Source: Ceratothoa steindachneri
Taxonomy: Eukaryota > Arthropoda > Malacostraca > Isopoda > Cymothoidae
Direction of reading: 5' to 3'
Assembly (NCBI GenBank): GCA_963969495.1
Contig: OZ018322.1
Location: 161,190,048-161,254,047, forward strand
DNA: 64,000 nt
Shown here: in pieces, positions 1 to 9,027 of the stretch
Layout: every line of letters begins with the position of its first letter
Numbering within the stretch: the first letter of the stretch is position 1
Made by a program: the position numbers and the translations under genes
Notes under the pieces: model-generated
What the model was told of the DNA's origin: nothing
Seen by the model: the letters and a program-made list of their open reading frames with translations, nothing else
The model's database searches: none

Positions 1-563
1 ACATCTTCATCGTTCCCAAGCCAGCGTCCACGCAGTGCAGCCTTGAGCGGGCGGAATAAAAAGTACTCGCTTGGGGCCAGATCTGGACTGTAGGGGAGGA
101 TGGTTGAGCTCCTCGAATCCGTACTCACGCAGGGCAGCTTGTACAACTCTGGCCTTGTGGACTTTGACGAAGTTGAAGCCGATCATGGGGCGTGAGGTTT
201 CTACGGACCCAACGGGCAGAGACCTTGGTCATGGCCAAATTGTCCTGGATGATGTTGATAACACTTCCATGTTATATTTCAACTTCTCGTTCGATTTCTT
301 CCTCCTTCACCGTTGATTTTCGAGGATCATCCTTTCCATACGGGCCACATTGGTCTCGTTGGTCACATCTGACGGGCGTCCAGGACGGGGGTCATCTTCA
401 AGGGACTCACGACCATGGCGGGACTCCCTATTCCAGCGAGCAATGGTTGCATAGGAATTGGCGGTGTCAGTGTACGCTGCGACCATGCGTTCATCGATGT
501 CTTTTGCATTCTTGCCTTCCTTGGTCAAAATTTGTTCACTGCCGGGTGCTCAACCTTCTCCAT
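1..563 (-). pseudogene. mariner transposase remnant (N-terminal HTH half joined to C-terminus)
   Basis: The reading frame starts at the ATG complementary to 561-563 with MEKVEH, the usual start of SETMAR-type mariner transposases. A small deletion near 530 breaks the frame, which resumes with MTKEGKNAKDIDERM, the first helix-turn-helix block, and continues through RWNRESRHGRESLEDD. A further frameshift near 307 precedes a second degraded HTH. The sequence then jumps to the region around PPYSPDLAPS and runs off the window edge. The first two catalytic aspartates are absent, so no active enzyme could be made. The family assignment is firm. The exact subfamily is not determined. Confidence 0.85.
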
Positions 564-741
564 TGATGAAAAATTTGTGACTGACGATCTGCGATCAGCT
601 ACTGCTCCTTAAATAGACGAGGCAGGAGCGTGCGGCTGCAGGTCCTGACTTTTCCTAACTTTTCCTAACACCCTCACAAACAGCCATCCCCTTTCCTCTA
701 TTTTGCCCTACCGATTCCCAAAACTTATTGATCGCCCATCG
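1..741 (-). mobile_element. mariner element, internally deleted, cut by window edge
   Basis: A cut-and-paste Tc1/mariner transposon lies on the minus strand. Its outer terminal repeat ends at 741 and is followed by the TA target duplication at 742-743. The terminal repeat, read inward, contains the core CAATAAGTTTTG shared with the mariners at 4608-5538 and 61646-62376. Between about 155 and 170 the transposase jumps from the end of the DNA-binding half straight to the C-terminal part, so the catalytic core is missing. The other terminal repeat lies outside the window. It is a non-autonomous derivative whose deletion point matches the copy at 4608-5538. Confidence 0.9.
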
Positions 742-743
742 TA

Positions 744-2584
744 AATATAAAAGGTTGTCTTAAAATTAATCGGTTAAACAATAATAAATTTATTTCAAAA
801 TGTAAACAAAAATAACTTATGTCTGGCCAATGACCATATTAAAGAATCCAATTAATATCATGCATTCTGATTGGTGATCGTTGGTCACGTGACTGTATTC
901 AAACCTGCTTATTGTATACGGGATTAAAATCCGAGATTACCTATCTCTTTCCAAATTAATCATATTATTAAATTAAGTTTTGATAATAGAACTAAATTCC
1001 AAGCAAGGAAAAAGTCTTTTTTAATGGAACATCTTATCAAATGAACGCAAAAAGGAAGAGATGTCTCAGAAATGCATATCATTGCCGTCACTCTGAGAAA
1101 TAGAGAGACTGTACCAATCAAATCATTTTTGTAAAATATTTCTTCCTGTCAGATTTCGCAAACAATTTTCTGGAAGCCAATATACCGTTATCTCACATCA
1201 TGACCATGAATTTTACCGCATGCAGTTGTTAATTCGCAAATCACTCACTACAATGATTTGGTGTGAGTTGGGAAAGATGGTAATTCAAATTTTCTGATAA
1301 TCAAATACTGAAGTACGGCAATAGTGAGTTCGCAAGTGAGGATAGACTCGGAAATTGTGATTGAAGCCCAATCGATTAGTTCAGCAATGGTGTTTTTACA
1401 GTGAAGTTGAGGTACATAATCTTGCGAACATCAGTGTCACGGAGATTTAGATCATCGTTACAAAGGAGAGAGACGAACAGATTTTCTTGGTGTGCATTCC
1501 ATTATTTGATGTAAGGGAACACTTTGCCTCGCGTTGATTGAGGAAGAAGGCGGAAACATTTTACTTAAGAAAGAATGTGATTCGCGGCGTCAGAAATGTG
1601 TGGTCGAGTTTTGATTACAAACCAACAAGGAATGTAGTTCGTGACAATATAGAAGATGAGAGAGTGCAGGCTCTTTTTAACTTTACCTTTAAAAGATGCT
1701 TGAAGAGTAAGTTGCGCAAAGGTGATAGGCTAAATTCAACCACCTCGAGTTGGAAATTGGTGGCAGATCAATTTTCCCACTGCGAATTGATTTAGAGACG
1801 GGGAAAGGATACTTTTGATCAGAAGATAAATCTGACAACAGTTCATCTGTCATTGGAATTTCTGGTCAATCTGTGATCTGAACGAACATTTCAACACATT
1901 CTAACTCCTTGACCTTTGACAAAGATTTACCTCTTGGTCTATTGAAAGAATTTTTGAATGTCGTAGGTCCGTCGACGGTTTGGAATCGATGACTAAGGGC
2001 GAATTCATTTCTATAGAGGTCACTAATTGACCAATGAAAATTTTCACCTCTGCGATCCTCAATCCTTTTTAAGATGTCGCCATCTCTCTTTCAGAAAAAT
2101 ACGTGTAATTTACTGTCACTCACCTCGAGAAGAGAAATATTGTCTAAATTTCTTGTTGAGTTGGGAGATCTGAGAGCGACAACAGCTTAGACGGTCCATT
2201 GACATTATTTTAGCCATTTCGAAAATTAGCGTTTTTACTTGCTTTAGGCATTTTTGTCAATATATACAATCAATTTCGAATGATGAAATGGATTTACATA
2301 TGTCAGTCATTATGGTCTTCGCATTTTGGTTTATTTATGGAGTAAGTGATAAAATGTGTAGTAGGTTTCATAGGGGTGAAATAGGTTTGAAGCTATAACC
2401 CAACAAAGGCAACGCACAGTCGAGAAAACATTGTTATTCTCAAGCAGAAGGAATTGTGCAAGAGAAAAGTTACAATCAATTTACACTTGAAAACATTACA
2501 AAGAACATGTTGCAAAATCAAGACCATAAACCCGGGTATGGTAACTAAAAACAAAAGAGAGAAAATGTCTAGATTAGGTTCGAC
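744..2584. other. AT-rich spacer, no recognised gene
   Basis: This stretch of 1.8 kb is AT-rich and stops are frequent in all frames. One plus-strand ORF of 85 codons (1538-1795) was examined. It has no recognised motif, no repeated copy in the window and no convincing start context, so it is not called a gene. Nothing resembling the transposon families elsewhere in the window was recognised here. Confidence 0.5.
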
Positions 2585-2856
2585 ATAAACAAAAGAGGTG
2601 AAGTGCCCAAAACTAAAATGTGAGGGAATAAACAAAGTAAGAAAAGTGTAAATAAATGAGCCAAGTGTCCCCCCCAAAAAAAGACAAAACAAAGGAAAAG
2701 CTTAAATAAAAGAGGTGAAGTGCCCAAAACTCAAAAACGAAGGAAAACGATAAAACTGACAAGCGTAAATAAAAGAGGTGAACGGCCCAAAACTTTAAAA
2801 AACGAAGGAAAAAACAAAACAAGAAAAGCGGAGGTAAAAGGGGCGAAGTGCCCTAG
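2585..2856. repeat. minisatellite, about 60-bp unit, five degenerate copies
   Basis: The core AAAAGAGGTGAAGTGCCCAA or a variant starts at about 2591, 2652, 2709, 2771 and 2836, giving a period near 60 bp. The second copy has drifted (AAGTGTCCC) and the fifth reads GGGCGAAGTGCCC. Minus-strand ORFs across this stretch repeat a FWAxHLFYL pattern only because the DNA is repeated. They are read here as low-complexity shadows, not proteins. Confidence 0.8.
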
Positions 2857-4008
2857 TAAAAACTGATCAAAGATATACGAAAGAAAAAGAAAGTCCTATC
2901 GTGTGCCACCTATCTCATTATTGATTGGCTCGGCTCAAATTTTAGGATTCCCACCCTTCAATCAGAGCTCGAGTTCAAGATACCCGTAAATACAACAGCA
3001 TTTTTAAATATATTGAGAATCTTTGATCCGATTCTAGCAATGTCATTTTTAATCGCCTTGATGTTTATAAATACCTTCTATTCTAGTTTTTATATCTCAC
3101 TTACGATAGTACAAATGTTCTTTCTAATGATTTCTAAATAATAGATCTCAGCGGTCTGACTTTGGTTCCCCTTAGCAGAGAGTCGTCGTACAGGTGAGAT
3201 ATTAAATCGCATATGAACAAAAAATACCTAAATTTATATATACGGCTTTATGCTTCGACTCATATTTTAATCGCTGGAGTCTGTCTGCTTGTCAATTCAC
3301 GTAACAAAGCAAACGATGCCAAATATGATAAGCAGCTTCAGAAACGGTGATCTGTTATCTACGAATATTGTGAATACGTGAGTCTAGTTGCCTCTACATA
3401 GACCGATTTCCGTGCAACACAGCAGAGTCCGTGAAGCAATTTTCAAATACTAAAAATATTGACGTGATGAACTGGCTTGCCCAAAAGGGGATATAAATCC
3501 AAGAGCAGATACTCAGTGAGAAGGTTAGGGCTTGGTAACCAATGAATTTTGAAGCTCTCTGTAGAGATTGGAAAAGGAATGGAATAAAATTAATCTTGAA
3601 AAATATAACGAGTGAAAATTTAAGATGTTTTCTGGTTATGCTGCATTTATATTTATCGTTCTCTAGTTTTAGAATCCACTTTTTCCTCAAATTCACATTG
3701 CTTTCCTAATATTTTTTATCCTATTAGAGACAAATTTGAAAGAATATTTGGTGTAATTTTATAGAACGCAACCGATTAATTTTCAGAAAATCTAGCTTTG
3801 GGTGTCAGAGAGAGAAGGTTACCTCCCCCCTCCTAGAAGGCAACGCCTACCCATGGCGCCTGAAAAAGATGCACCCACACGGTTAGAAAGCCCCAGAGGA
3901 GCAGCGAGAATTTCTAGTGGTCGGGTGATCTGTGTTGGGTTCTTTTTTCCCTCGTCGCAACCTCTGATCAGCGACAGACCTTTGTCGTCAGGGACTTTCA
4001 CGTGAGTC
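2857..4008. other. spacer, no recognised gene
   Basis: No coding or mobile-element signature was recognised. The last 200 bases before the LTR at 4009 are more GC-rich than the rest and hold short overlapping ORFs on both strands that match nothing else in the window. Confidence 0.45.
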
Positions 4009-4607
4009 TGTGATGCTCGCCGAAAATATCCCCCAACACCCGTGGCGCGCTAAGTGTAATCAGATCCCCGTCCCCCATTTGGGGCCTCCAGGGACCCTCC
4101 TCTGCCGATGCAGTATAAATAATTCGGGAAAAACTTTGAGAAATAAGAACCATATAACCCCACCTTGGTTGGCAAGCACGTACAGCCACGTATGCCATGC
4201 CCCTCCTCCCAACGGCTGTCAGCCACGAACGCGACACGACACCTCTACTGGCCTCGCTCGTACCTAAGGCTAGAGTTCCCTCCCGACAGACGATAGACAC
4301 GGACAGGCATTTAACACTCGGGTATTGACTTCGTTCTCGTCTGGAGTACTCACTCGTTCATTTCTCAGCGAGGTTAAAGAAGAAGGAATTTTGCAAGTGA
4401 AACTTTAAAGCAACTCGCTTACTCGTCGTAGTCAAATCTTCTAGTCAATTGACCCATACGTGAGTCTTCTCGTCACTTGCACTCTCTTCCTTTCTCTGGA
4501 ACCAATCAGCGTGCATCCTCTCTCGGACTCTTGTCTCCGTCGTATCTTTTGAATCCCCCTCCTCGTTTTTTACTCCAGGTCTCATCTTATTTCTTTTCAT
4601 TTATATA

Positions 4608-5538
4608 CGTGGGGCGGTCAATAAGTTTTGCGAATCGGTAGTGTAAAACAGAGGAAAGGGGGTGGCTGTTTGTGGGGGTGTTAGTACCCGTTATGACAAG
4701 TAAGGACCTGCAGCCACACCCTCCTGCCTCGTCTATTTAAGAAGCAGTAGCTGATCACAGATCGTCAGTCACATTTTTTTCAACAATGGAGAAGGTTAAG
4801 CACCGCGCAGTGATCAAATTTTTCACCGAGGAAGGCAAGAATGCAAAAGAGATGCATGAACGGACGGTTGCAGTGTACACCGACACCGCCCCTTCCTTAT
4901 GCAACCATTGCTCGCTGCAATAGGGAGTCTCGCCATGGTCGTGAGTCCCTTGAAGATGACCCCTGTCCAGCACGCTCATCAGACGTGACCAACGAGGAAA
5001 ATGTGGCCCGTGTGGAGAAGATGATCCTCGAAAGTCAACAGGTGAAGGTCGAAGAAATCGATCGAGAACTTGGAATATCACATAGAAGTGTTATCAACAT
5101 CATCCACGACAATTTGTCCATGACCAAGGTCTCGGCCCGTTGGGAAACTAGTAACCTCATGTCCCTTGATCGTCTTCAAAGTCATCAAAGTCCACAAGGC
5201 CAGAGTTGCACAAGCTTCCCTACGCGAGTGCGGATTTGGAGAGCTCAACTATCCCTCCTACTGTCCAGATCTGGCCCCTAGCGACTACTTTCTTCCGCCA
5301 GCTCAAGGCTGCACTGCATGGAAGCCGGTTTGGGAACGATGAAAATGCCCAGCTTGCCGTCCAGGAGTTGATTAAACAGCAGTCGGGAGATTCCTGGTTG
5401 TCGGCAATTCGAGGCTTCAGAGACAAGTGGCGCAAGTGCATTGAAGTCGAGGGTAGTTATATTGAAAAATAATAAAACACTTTTCCTCATATCTCGTTTC
5501 CTTATATCCGAATTGCAAAACTTATTGACCACCCCTCG
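4608..5538 (+). mobile_element. complete-ended mariner deletion derivative nested in LTR
   Basis: Both terminal inverted repeats are present. The left begins CGTGGGGCGGTCAATAAG and the right, read inward, begins CGAGGGGTGGTCAATAAG. They are flanked by TA at 4606-4607 and 5539-5540, the mariner target duplication. The element is 931 bp against about 1.3 kb for a full mariner. Removing it restores the LTR sequence seen at 8780-8815, so the insertion is exact and younger than element A. The interior lacks the transposase catalytic core. Confidence 0.95.
4786..5472 (+). pseudogene. mariner transposase remnant, catalytic core deleted
   Basis: Translation starts at ATG 4786 (MEKVKHRAVIKFF). The first HTH (AVIKFFTEEGKNAKEMHER) is followed by a frameshift near 4890, then RHGRESLEDD and the second HTH (VKVEEIDRELGISHRSV). 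A stop falls near 5148. At about 5190 the sequence jumps from the region after the HTH to the region just before PYCPDLAPSDYF, removing the first two catalytic aspartates (TGDE and HDNA blocks). The C-terminus ends with DKWRKCIEVEGSYIEK at 5472, a normal mariner end. Without the core it cannot catalyse transposition, but the intact ends could be mobilised in trans. Confidence 0.9.
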
Positions 5539-5768
5539 TACTTTTGCTAATAATATTTTCTTTGTATATAGTAAAGTTATTTTCTACAATCAGTTTCTCT
5601 AAACTCAGAACCTTTAACGATTGATTATCTAGGCCAACCACAATCGATTTTGATTATTTAACCCTCGCACTCGAATCTAGATCCCAATTTCTTCCGTGCT
5701 CCCTTCTCGCGTCATCGTAGAGTAAATTCTCTGCTAGCATCGACGTTCGACTCTACGACATTATATTC

Positions 5769-5778
5769 TGGTGTCAGG
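5769..5778 (+). promoter_or_regulatory. candidate primer binding site of element A
   Basis: TGGTGTCAGG follows the 5' LTR end (CTACGACA, 5760) after an 8-base AT spacer. The same ten bases follow the 5' LTR of element G at 37026, where they lie beyond a (TA)n array. The conserved position in two related elements supports a tRNA primer binding site. The tRNA species was not identified. Confidence 0.6.
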
Positions 5779-6308
5779 CTTTTAGGTTTACTCGCAGTAT
5801 TTGATTTGATTTCTTTTAGACCTGTGACAGGTTCTAAAGGGTGTTATTCTTGTATATTAAAGGTTCTGGTTTTACAAACCGTGTGCGTATTTCGTATTGA
5901 ATTATGTGACAGTGTGAAACTTTAACCCTTTCCAGGCCTCATAAAACGTCTGCCGTATTGTAAAGGAGTTAACAATATTTCTTTTTTGTATTGTCTTTAC
6001 TGTGTTCTTCGTTCCGTATTGACCAACACAGGTTCTCGCTAATTTCTGGAGTTAATATTTCAAGTATAATTAAGAATTCGTGCCCTGCGAAATAATTTTC
6101 GCTGTGTTTGTTTGTTTGTTTTCAAGTGAAGAATCATAGGTCCGCGAAAGCCTACCACCACTTCCACTTTGAGTCTAAATAATTTCCGCTTTTTTGTAGT
6201 GCTTTTCCTGATAGCTAGTCGAACGCAATAAAATTTCTTCATTATTTAACACGTTTAAGTTGCAAGGAGAGTCGCTTGGGTTCAGCGGCAACCACCTTCT
6301 AGCTTCTA

Positions 6309-7405
6309 TCCAAGCGGAAGAAAGGACCAAATGAGATGAGAGAAGAGAAAAGAAGAGACAGAACGAGCAGAAAAAAGAGAAAGAGAAGAGAAGTAACGAG
6401 GAGAAAAAAGAAAGAGAAGAGAAGGAACGAGAACAAAATGAGAAAGAATCGAGAAGGAACGAGAAGGAAAAAGAGAAGGAGAAGAGAAGGAACAAGAAGA
6501 AAAAAGAGAAAGAGAAGAACGAGGAGGAAGAAAAAAGAACGAAAAGAAAGGGAAAGAATAACCCTTTCGTTACTTAAAATGAGTAGCACCAGGAACGAGA
6601 CGCTGTCCATCAGTTCGAAGTCCGAAGCTCCCCCTACCGCGTTTGTTAAGCTTCCGGTTTTCAAGGATGGCGAGGATTTTGGAGACCCTTTAATCCATTT
6701 CTCAAAAATCTTTGAAATCAACCATTGGAAAATCGAGGCAAATGGAGTGGCTCAATGTTCCTCTTGCTAAATTACCAACTCCGAGATATATTCATATCAC
6801 TACCCTCGGAGGCAACAATTATTATTCAACCTTAAAATCGGAGTTACTGGCCGCATATAACATTACCCCAGACTTTAACCGATCCAAATTCAGACATGCC
6901 CGTCTTCACTCAGGCCAAACATACCGTCAGTTTGGGTGCACCCTCCAGCGTCACCTCGACTTTTGGTTCGATGCTTCTAAAATACCGTATGACTACAATG
7001 CCCTCGTTGACCTCCTCCAAAGAAACCAATTGTTGGCTACACTTCCGGCTGAATTCAGATCTTTCGTAGAAGACCGGTTGTGCCTCACATTCAAGGAGTT
7101 AACAGAAGAGGTTGATATTAAGTCAGTAAGCCACAACCTTTATTCGAAAAAAGTGAAGAAAACGCCCCACCCCCTTTCCTTAAAACCTAATCCAAACATG
7201 GGGTAAATTCATCCTGAAAAATGGAAGCAAGTTTTCCAATGTAACTGGGCTGTCGAAGCCGAAACCACCCTTTTTGTCCGAAAACCGGGATATAAAACCG
7301 TTCTCTTCAGGGCCCCCCCTACGTCATCTTTCCCCAAGAGTCCCATCATTAGTTTTCTTGTGGTGTGGAGGGCCACATTAAAATGAACAGCTCCCAGAAC
7401 TCTCA
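6309..7405 (+). pseudogene. Gag of element A (SCAN-like capsid and zinc knuckle)
   Basis: The N-terminal part (6336-6560) is an Arg/Lys/Glu-rich, probably coiled-coil stretch, followed by a capsid region with KLPVFKDGEDFGDPLIHF. After frameshifts near 6740-6780 a second block (6800-7140) carries the pattern YYSTLKSELLAAYNITPDF through LLATLPAEFRSFVEDR, which matches Gypsy gags related to the vertebrate SCAN domain. A zinc knuckle follows at 7341-7400 in a shifted frame (FSCGVEGHIKMNS, last Cys replaced by Ser). The role is virus-like particle assembly and RNA packaging. At least two frameshifts break it. Elements B and G carry the same domain order. Confidence 0.75.
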
Positions 7406-7499
7406 GTTCAGAAATAACTCTTCTCACTAGGTACACCAGATCTGTGCCTCCATCTAAATCATCGGAATATTCTCCTCCCCTAAGCACCTCAATCCCGGT

Positions 7500-7912
7500 G
7501 GCCACCAGGTAAACTTTTTGTTTGATAAGAATACCCTTGGATGCCCTAAGTTTGAATCCAGAACGATTAATGGCTGTAGTGTTTCCACTCTTTTGAGAGA
7601 TACCAGGTGCACCTGCCTAGTGGTTTCGGACAAGCTGCTTCCCCCGGTAGTCCAGGAGCATAATAAATTCGCCGTCGTGATCGAAACTTTGGGCGTGCCA
7701 ATTGGTTCCTCATGGTTAAGTGCTACCTCGCTTGTGCGTACTTCACTGGCTTGGCAGAGGTAGTAGCAGCCCCTATTAAATTCTGTTCAGTCCTCATTGG
7801 CCAGTGCTTACGCGTCTCCTCCATCTTTGTGGTTCAACTCGTGGTTACCCTTTTGCAAGTGGTAAAAGATTGGAAGATGCCCTCGCCCCTAGAAAGCTCA
7901 CGTTCTTCATAA
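7500..7912 (+). pseudogene. aspartic protease remnant of element A
   Basis: The block NGCSVSTLLRDTRCTCLVVSDKLLPPV aligns with NGCRVSTLVRDTGCTCFIVSDKLFPPV in element G (38630-38710) and with a similar block in element B. The active-site triad is DTR here where DTG is expected, which would inactivate a retropepsin. A frameshift near 7712 moves the rest (CAYFTGLAEVVAAPIKFCSVLIGQ) to another frame. The protease is followed by a junction with a perfect hairpin, then integrase C-terminus, so the region between was lost. Confidence 0.7.
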
Positions 7913-7956
7913 TTTAAGGAGGTCATGACAGAAGACTTTTCGAAGAATAAAATGAA

Positions 7957-7994
7957 CTGAGATTCCCTCCCACCCCTCTGGGAGGGAATCTCAG
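7957..7994. repeat. perfect 15-bp hairpin at internal deletion junction
   Basis: CTGAGATTCCCTCCC (7957-7971) and GGGAGGGAATCTCAG (7980-7994) are exact inverted copies around an 8-base loop. The hairpin lies between the protease remnant (to about 7912) and the integrase C-terminal remnant (from about 8005). That is where most of integrase is missing, so it is probably a repair scar, not a terminator. Confidence 0.9.
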
Positions 7995-8004
7995 AGCTTC
8001 TGTA

Positions 8005-8270
8005 TGGACAAATGTTAGAGAGCCCCTCAGCATTCTAAGGGAGCTTTTGTCCAATTCGAAATTAGACCAGGAAGGTCAATCCTCCGAGGCTTACCTCCTA
8101 GACTTGAGGCAGAGGTTAGGAAAGAGCGCAGAGATTGCGCATCAAAACGCCGAGACAGATTTGGGCAAGTATCAAACTCAACTCAACTGTAAGTCCCAAA
8201 AACGAAAATTTAAACTCGGTGACGAAGTCCTTTTACTACTTCCAAACCTACTCGGCACTAGACCTACGAC
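8005..8270 (+). pseudogene. integrase C-terminal remnant of element A
   Basis: The segment REPLSILRELLSN followed by LLDLRQRLGKSAEIAHQNA and FKLGDEVLLLLPN aligns with element B at 13980-14195. It corresponds to the stretch after the catalytic core that leads into the GPY/F-type C-terminal domain. It stops abruptly at LLLLPN and runs within a few codons into the 3' LTR. The zinc-binding and catalytic parts of integrase are absent. The identification rests on alignment to element B and on the family pattern GDxVLLLLP. Confidence 0.7.
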
Positions 8271-8292
8271 GTCAAGAATTTTTGTGCGAGTC

Positions 8293-9027
8293 TGTGGTGC
8301 TCGCCGAGAATATACCCTCTCCCCGCCCGCCAAGTCTAATGAGATCCCTGTCCCACTTCCGCAGAGGAGGTATAAATACTGGTTGGCAGCCACGTACAGT
8401 CTGGTACGCCGTTTCCCGCCTCCCAACGGCTTCCAGCTACGAAAGCGACGCGTCACCTCTTTATCTGGCCTCGCTCGTACCTTAGGCTAGAGTTTGCGCC
8501 CGAGAGACTATAGACACGGACAGGCATCTATCACTCAGGTATCGACTTCCTTCTCGTCTCAGCGAGGTTATAGAAGAACGAATTTTGCAAGTGGAACTTT
8601 GCAGCGCTTTGCTTACTCGTCGTATCCAAAGCCTCGAGTCAATTAGGCTTTACGTGAATCTCCCCGTCTTTTGCTCTCTTCCCCTTTCCCTGGAATCAAT
8701 CACCGTAAATCCTCTCTCAGACTCTTGTCCCCGTCGAGTCATTCTTTCGCCCCCCCCCCCACTAGTTTGGTACTCCGGGTCTTATCTTATTTATTTTCAT
8801 TTATTTACTTTTGCTAATAATATTTTTTTGGTATATAGTAAAGTTATTTTTCTACAATCAGTTTCTTTAAAACCAGAGCCTCTAAGAATTGATTATTTAG
8901 GCCACCGCACTCGATTTTGATTATTTAACCCTCACTCTGGGCTCTATTTCCCAATTTGTGGCGTGCTCCTTTCCCGAGTCATCGTAGAGTAAATCCTCGC
9001 TAAGCATCGACGTTTGACTCCACGCCA
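8293..9027 (+). repeat. 3' LTR of element A
   Basis: Begins TGTGGTGCTCGCCG and ends CTCCACGCCA, matching the 5' LTR at 4009-5760 apart from the mariner and a shorter central region. It contains a C-rich run near 8750. The two LTRs have diverged by many substitutions and indels, so the insertion is old. No polypurine tract is visible immediately upstream, consistent with the deletion that removed the 3' part of the interior. Confidence 0.85.

Larger units (their letters stand above)
4009..5760 (+). repeat. 5' LTR of element A (interrupted by mariner at 4608-5538)
   Basis: Sequence from TGTGATGCTCGCCG at 4009 to CTCTACGACA at 5760 is matched by 8293-9027. Removing the mariner leaves about 820 bp against 735 bp in the 3' copy. 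One difference is that the 3' LTR lacks part of the block around 4338-4375. The LTR begins TGTG and ends CTACGACA; the ending is shared with the LTRs of elements B and G. The last 200 bp contain a run ending GTATATAGTAAAGTTATTTT, likely near the polyadenylation region. Confidence 0.85.
4009..9027 (+). mobile_element. Gypsy/Ty3 LTR retrotransposon A, defective
   Basis: Two related LTRs (4009-5760, split by a mariner, and 8293-9027) flank a short interior of about 2.5 kb. The interior holds gag, a zinc knuckle, a protease remnant and only the C-terminal part of integrase. RT and RNase H are absent, as are the integrase zinc finger and catalytic core. The interior is too short for the usual 4-5 kb of a complete element, so a large internal deletion is inferred. 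The gag resembles those of elements B (11740) and G (35590), placing A in the same Gmr1-like, SCAN-gag lineage. Stops and frameshifts throughout mean it is inactive. Confidence 0.85.

Noticed and set aside
1538..1795. 85-codon ORF as a possible exon
   Set aside because: No motif, no splice sites that frame it convincingly, and ordinary length for chance.
6175..6721. Minus-strand Ser/Leu/Phe-rich ORFs of 106 and 140 codons
   Set aside because: They are the complement of the Lys/Arg/Glu-rich Gag N-terminus of element A. The same occurs at 37427-37714 and 11733-11930.
7957..7994. Hairpin as a transcription terminator
   Set aside because: The context is a eukaryotic retrotransposon at a deletion junction, with no T-run. 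It is better explained as a repair scar.
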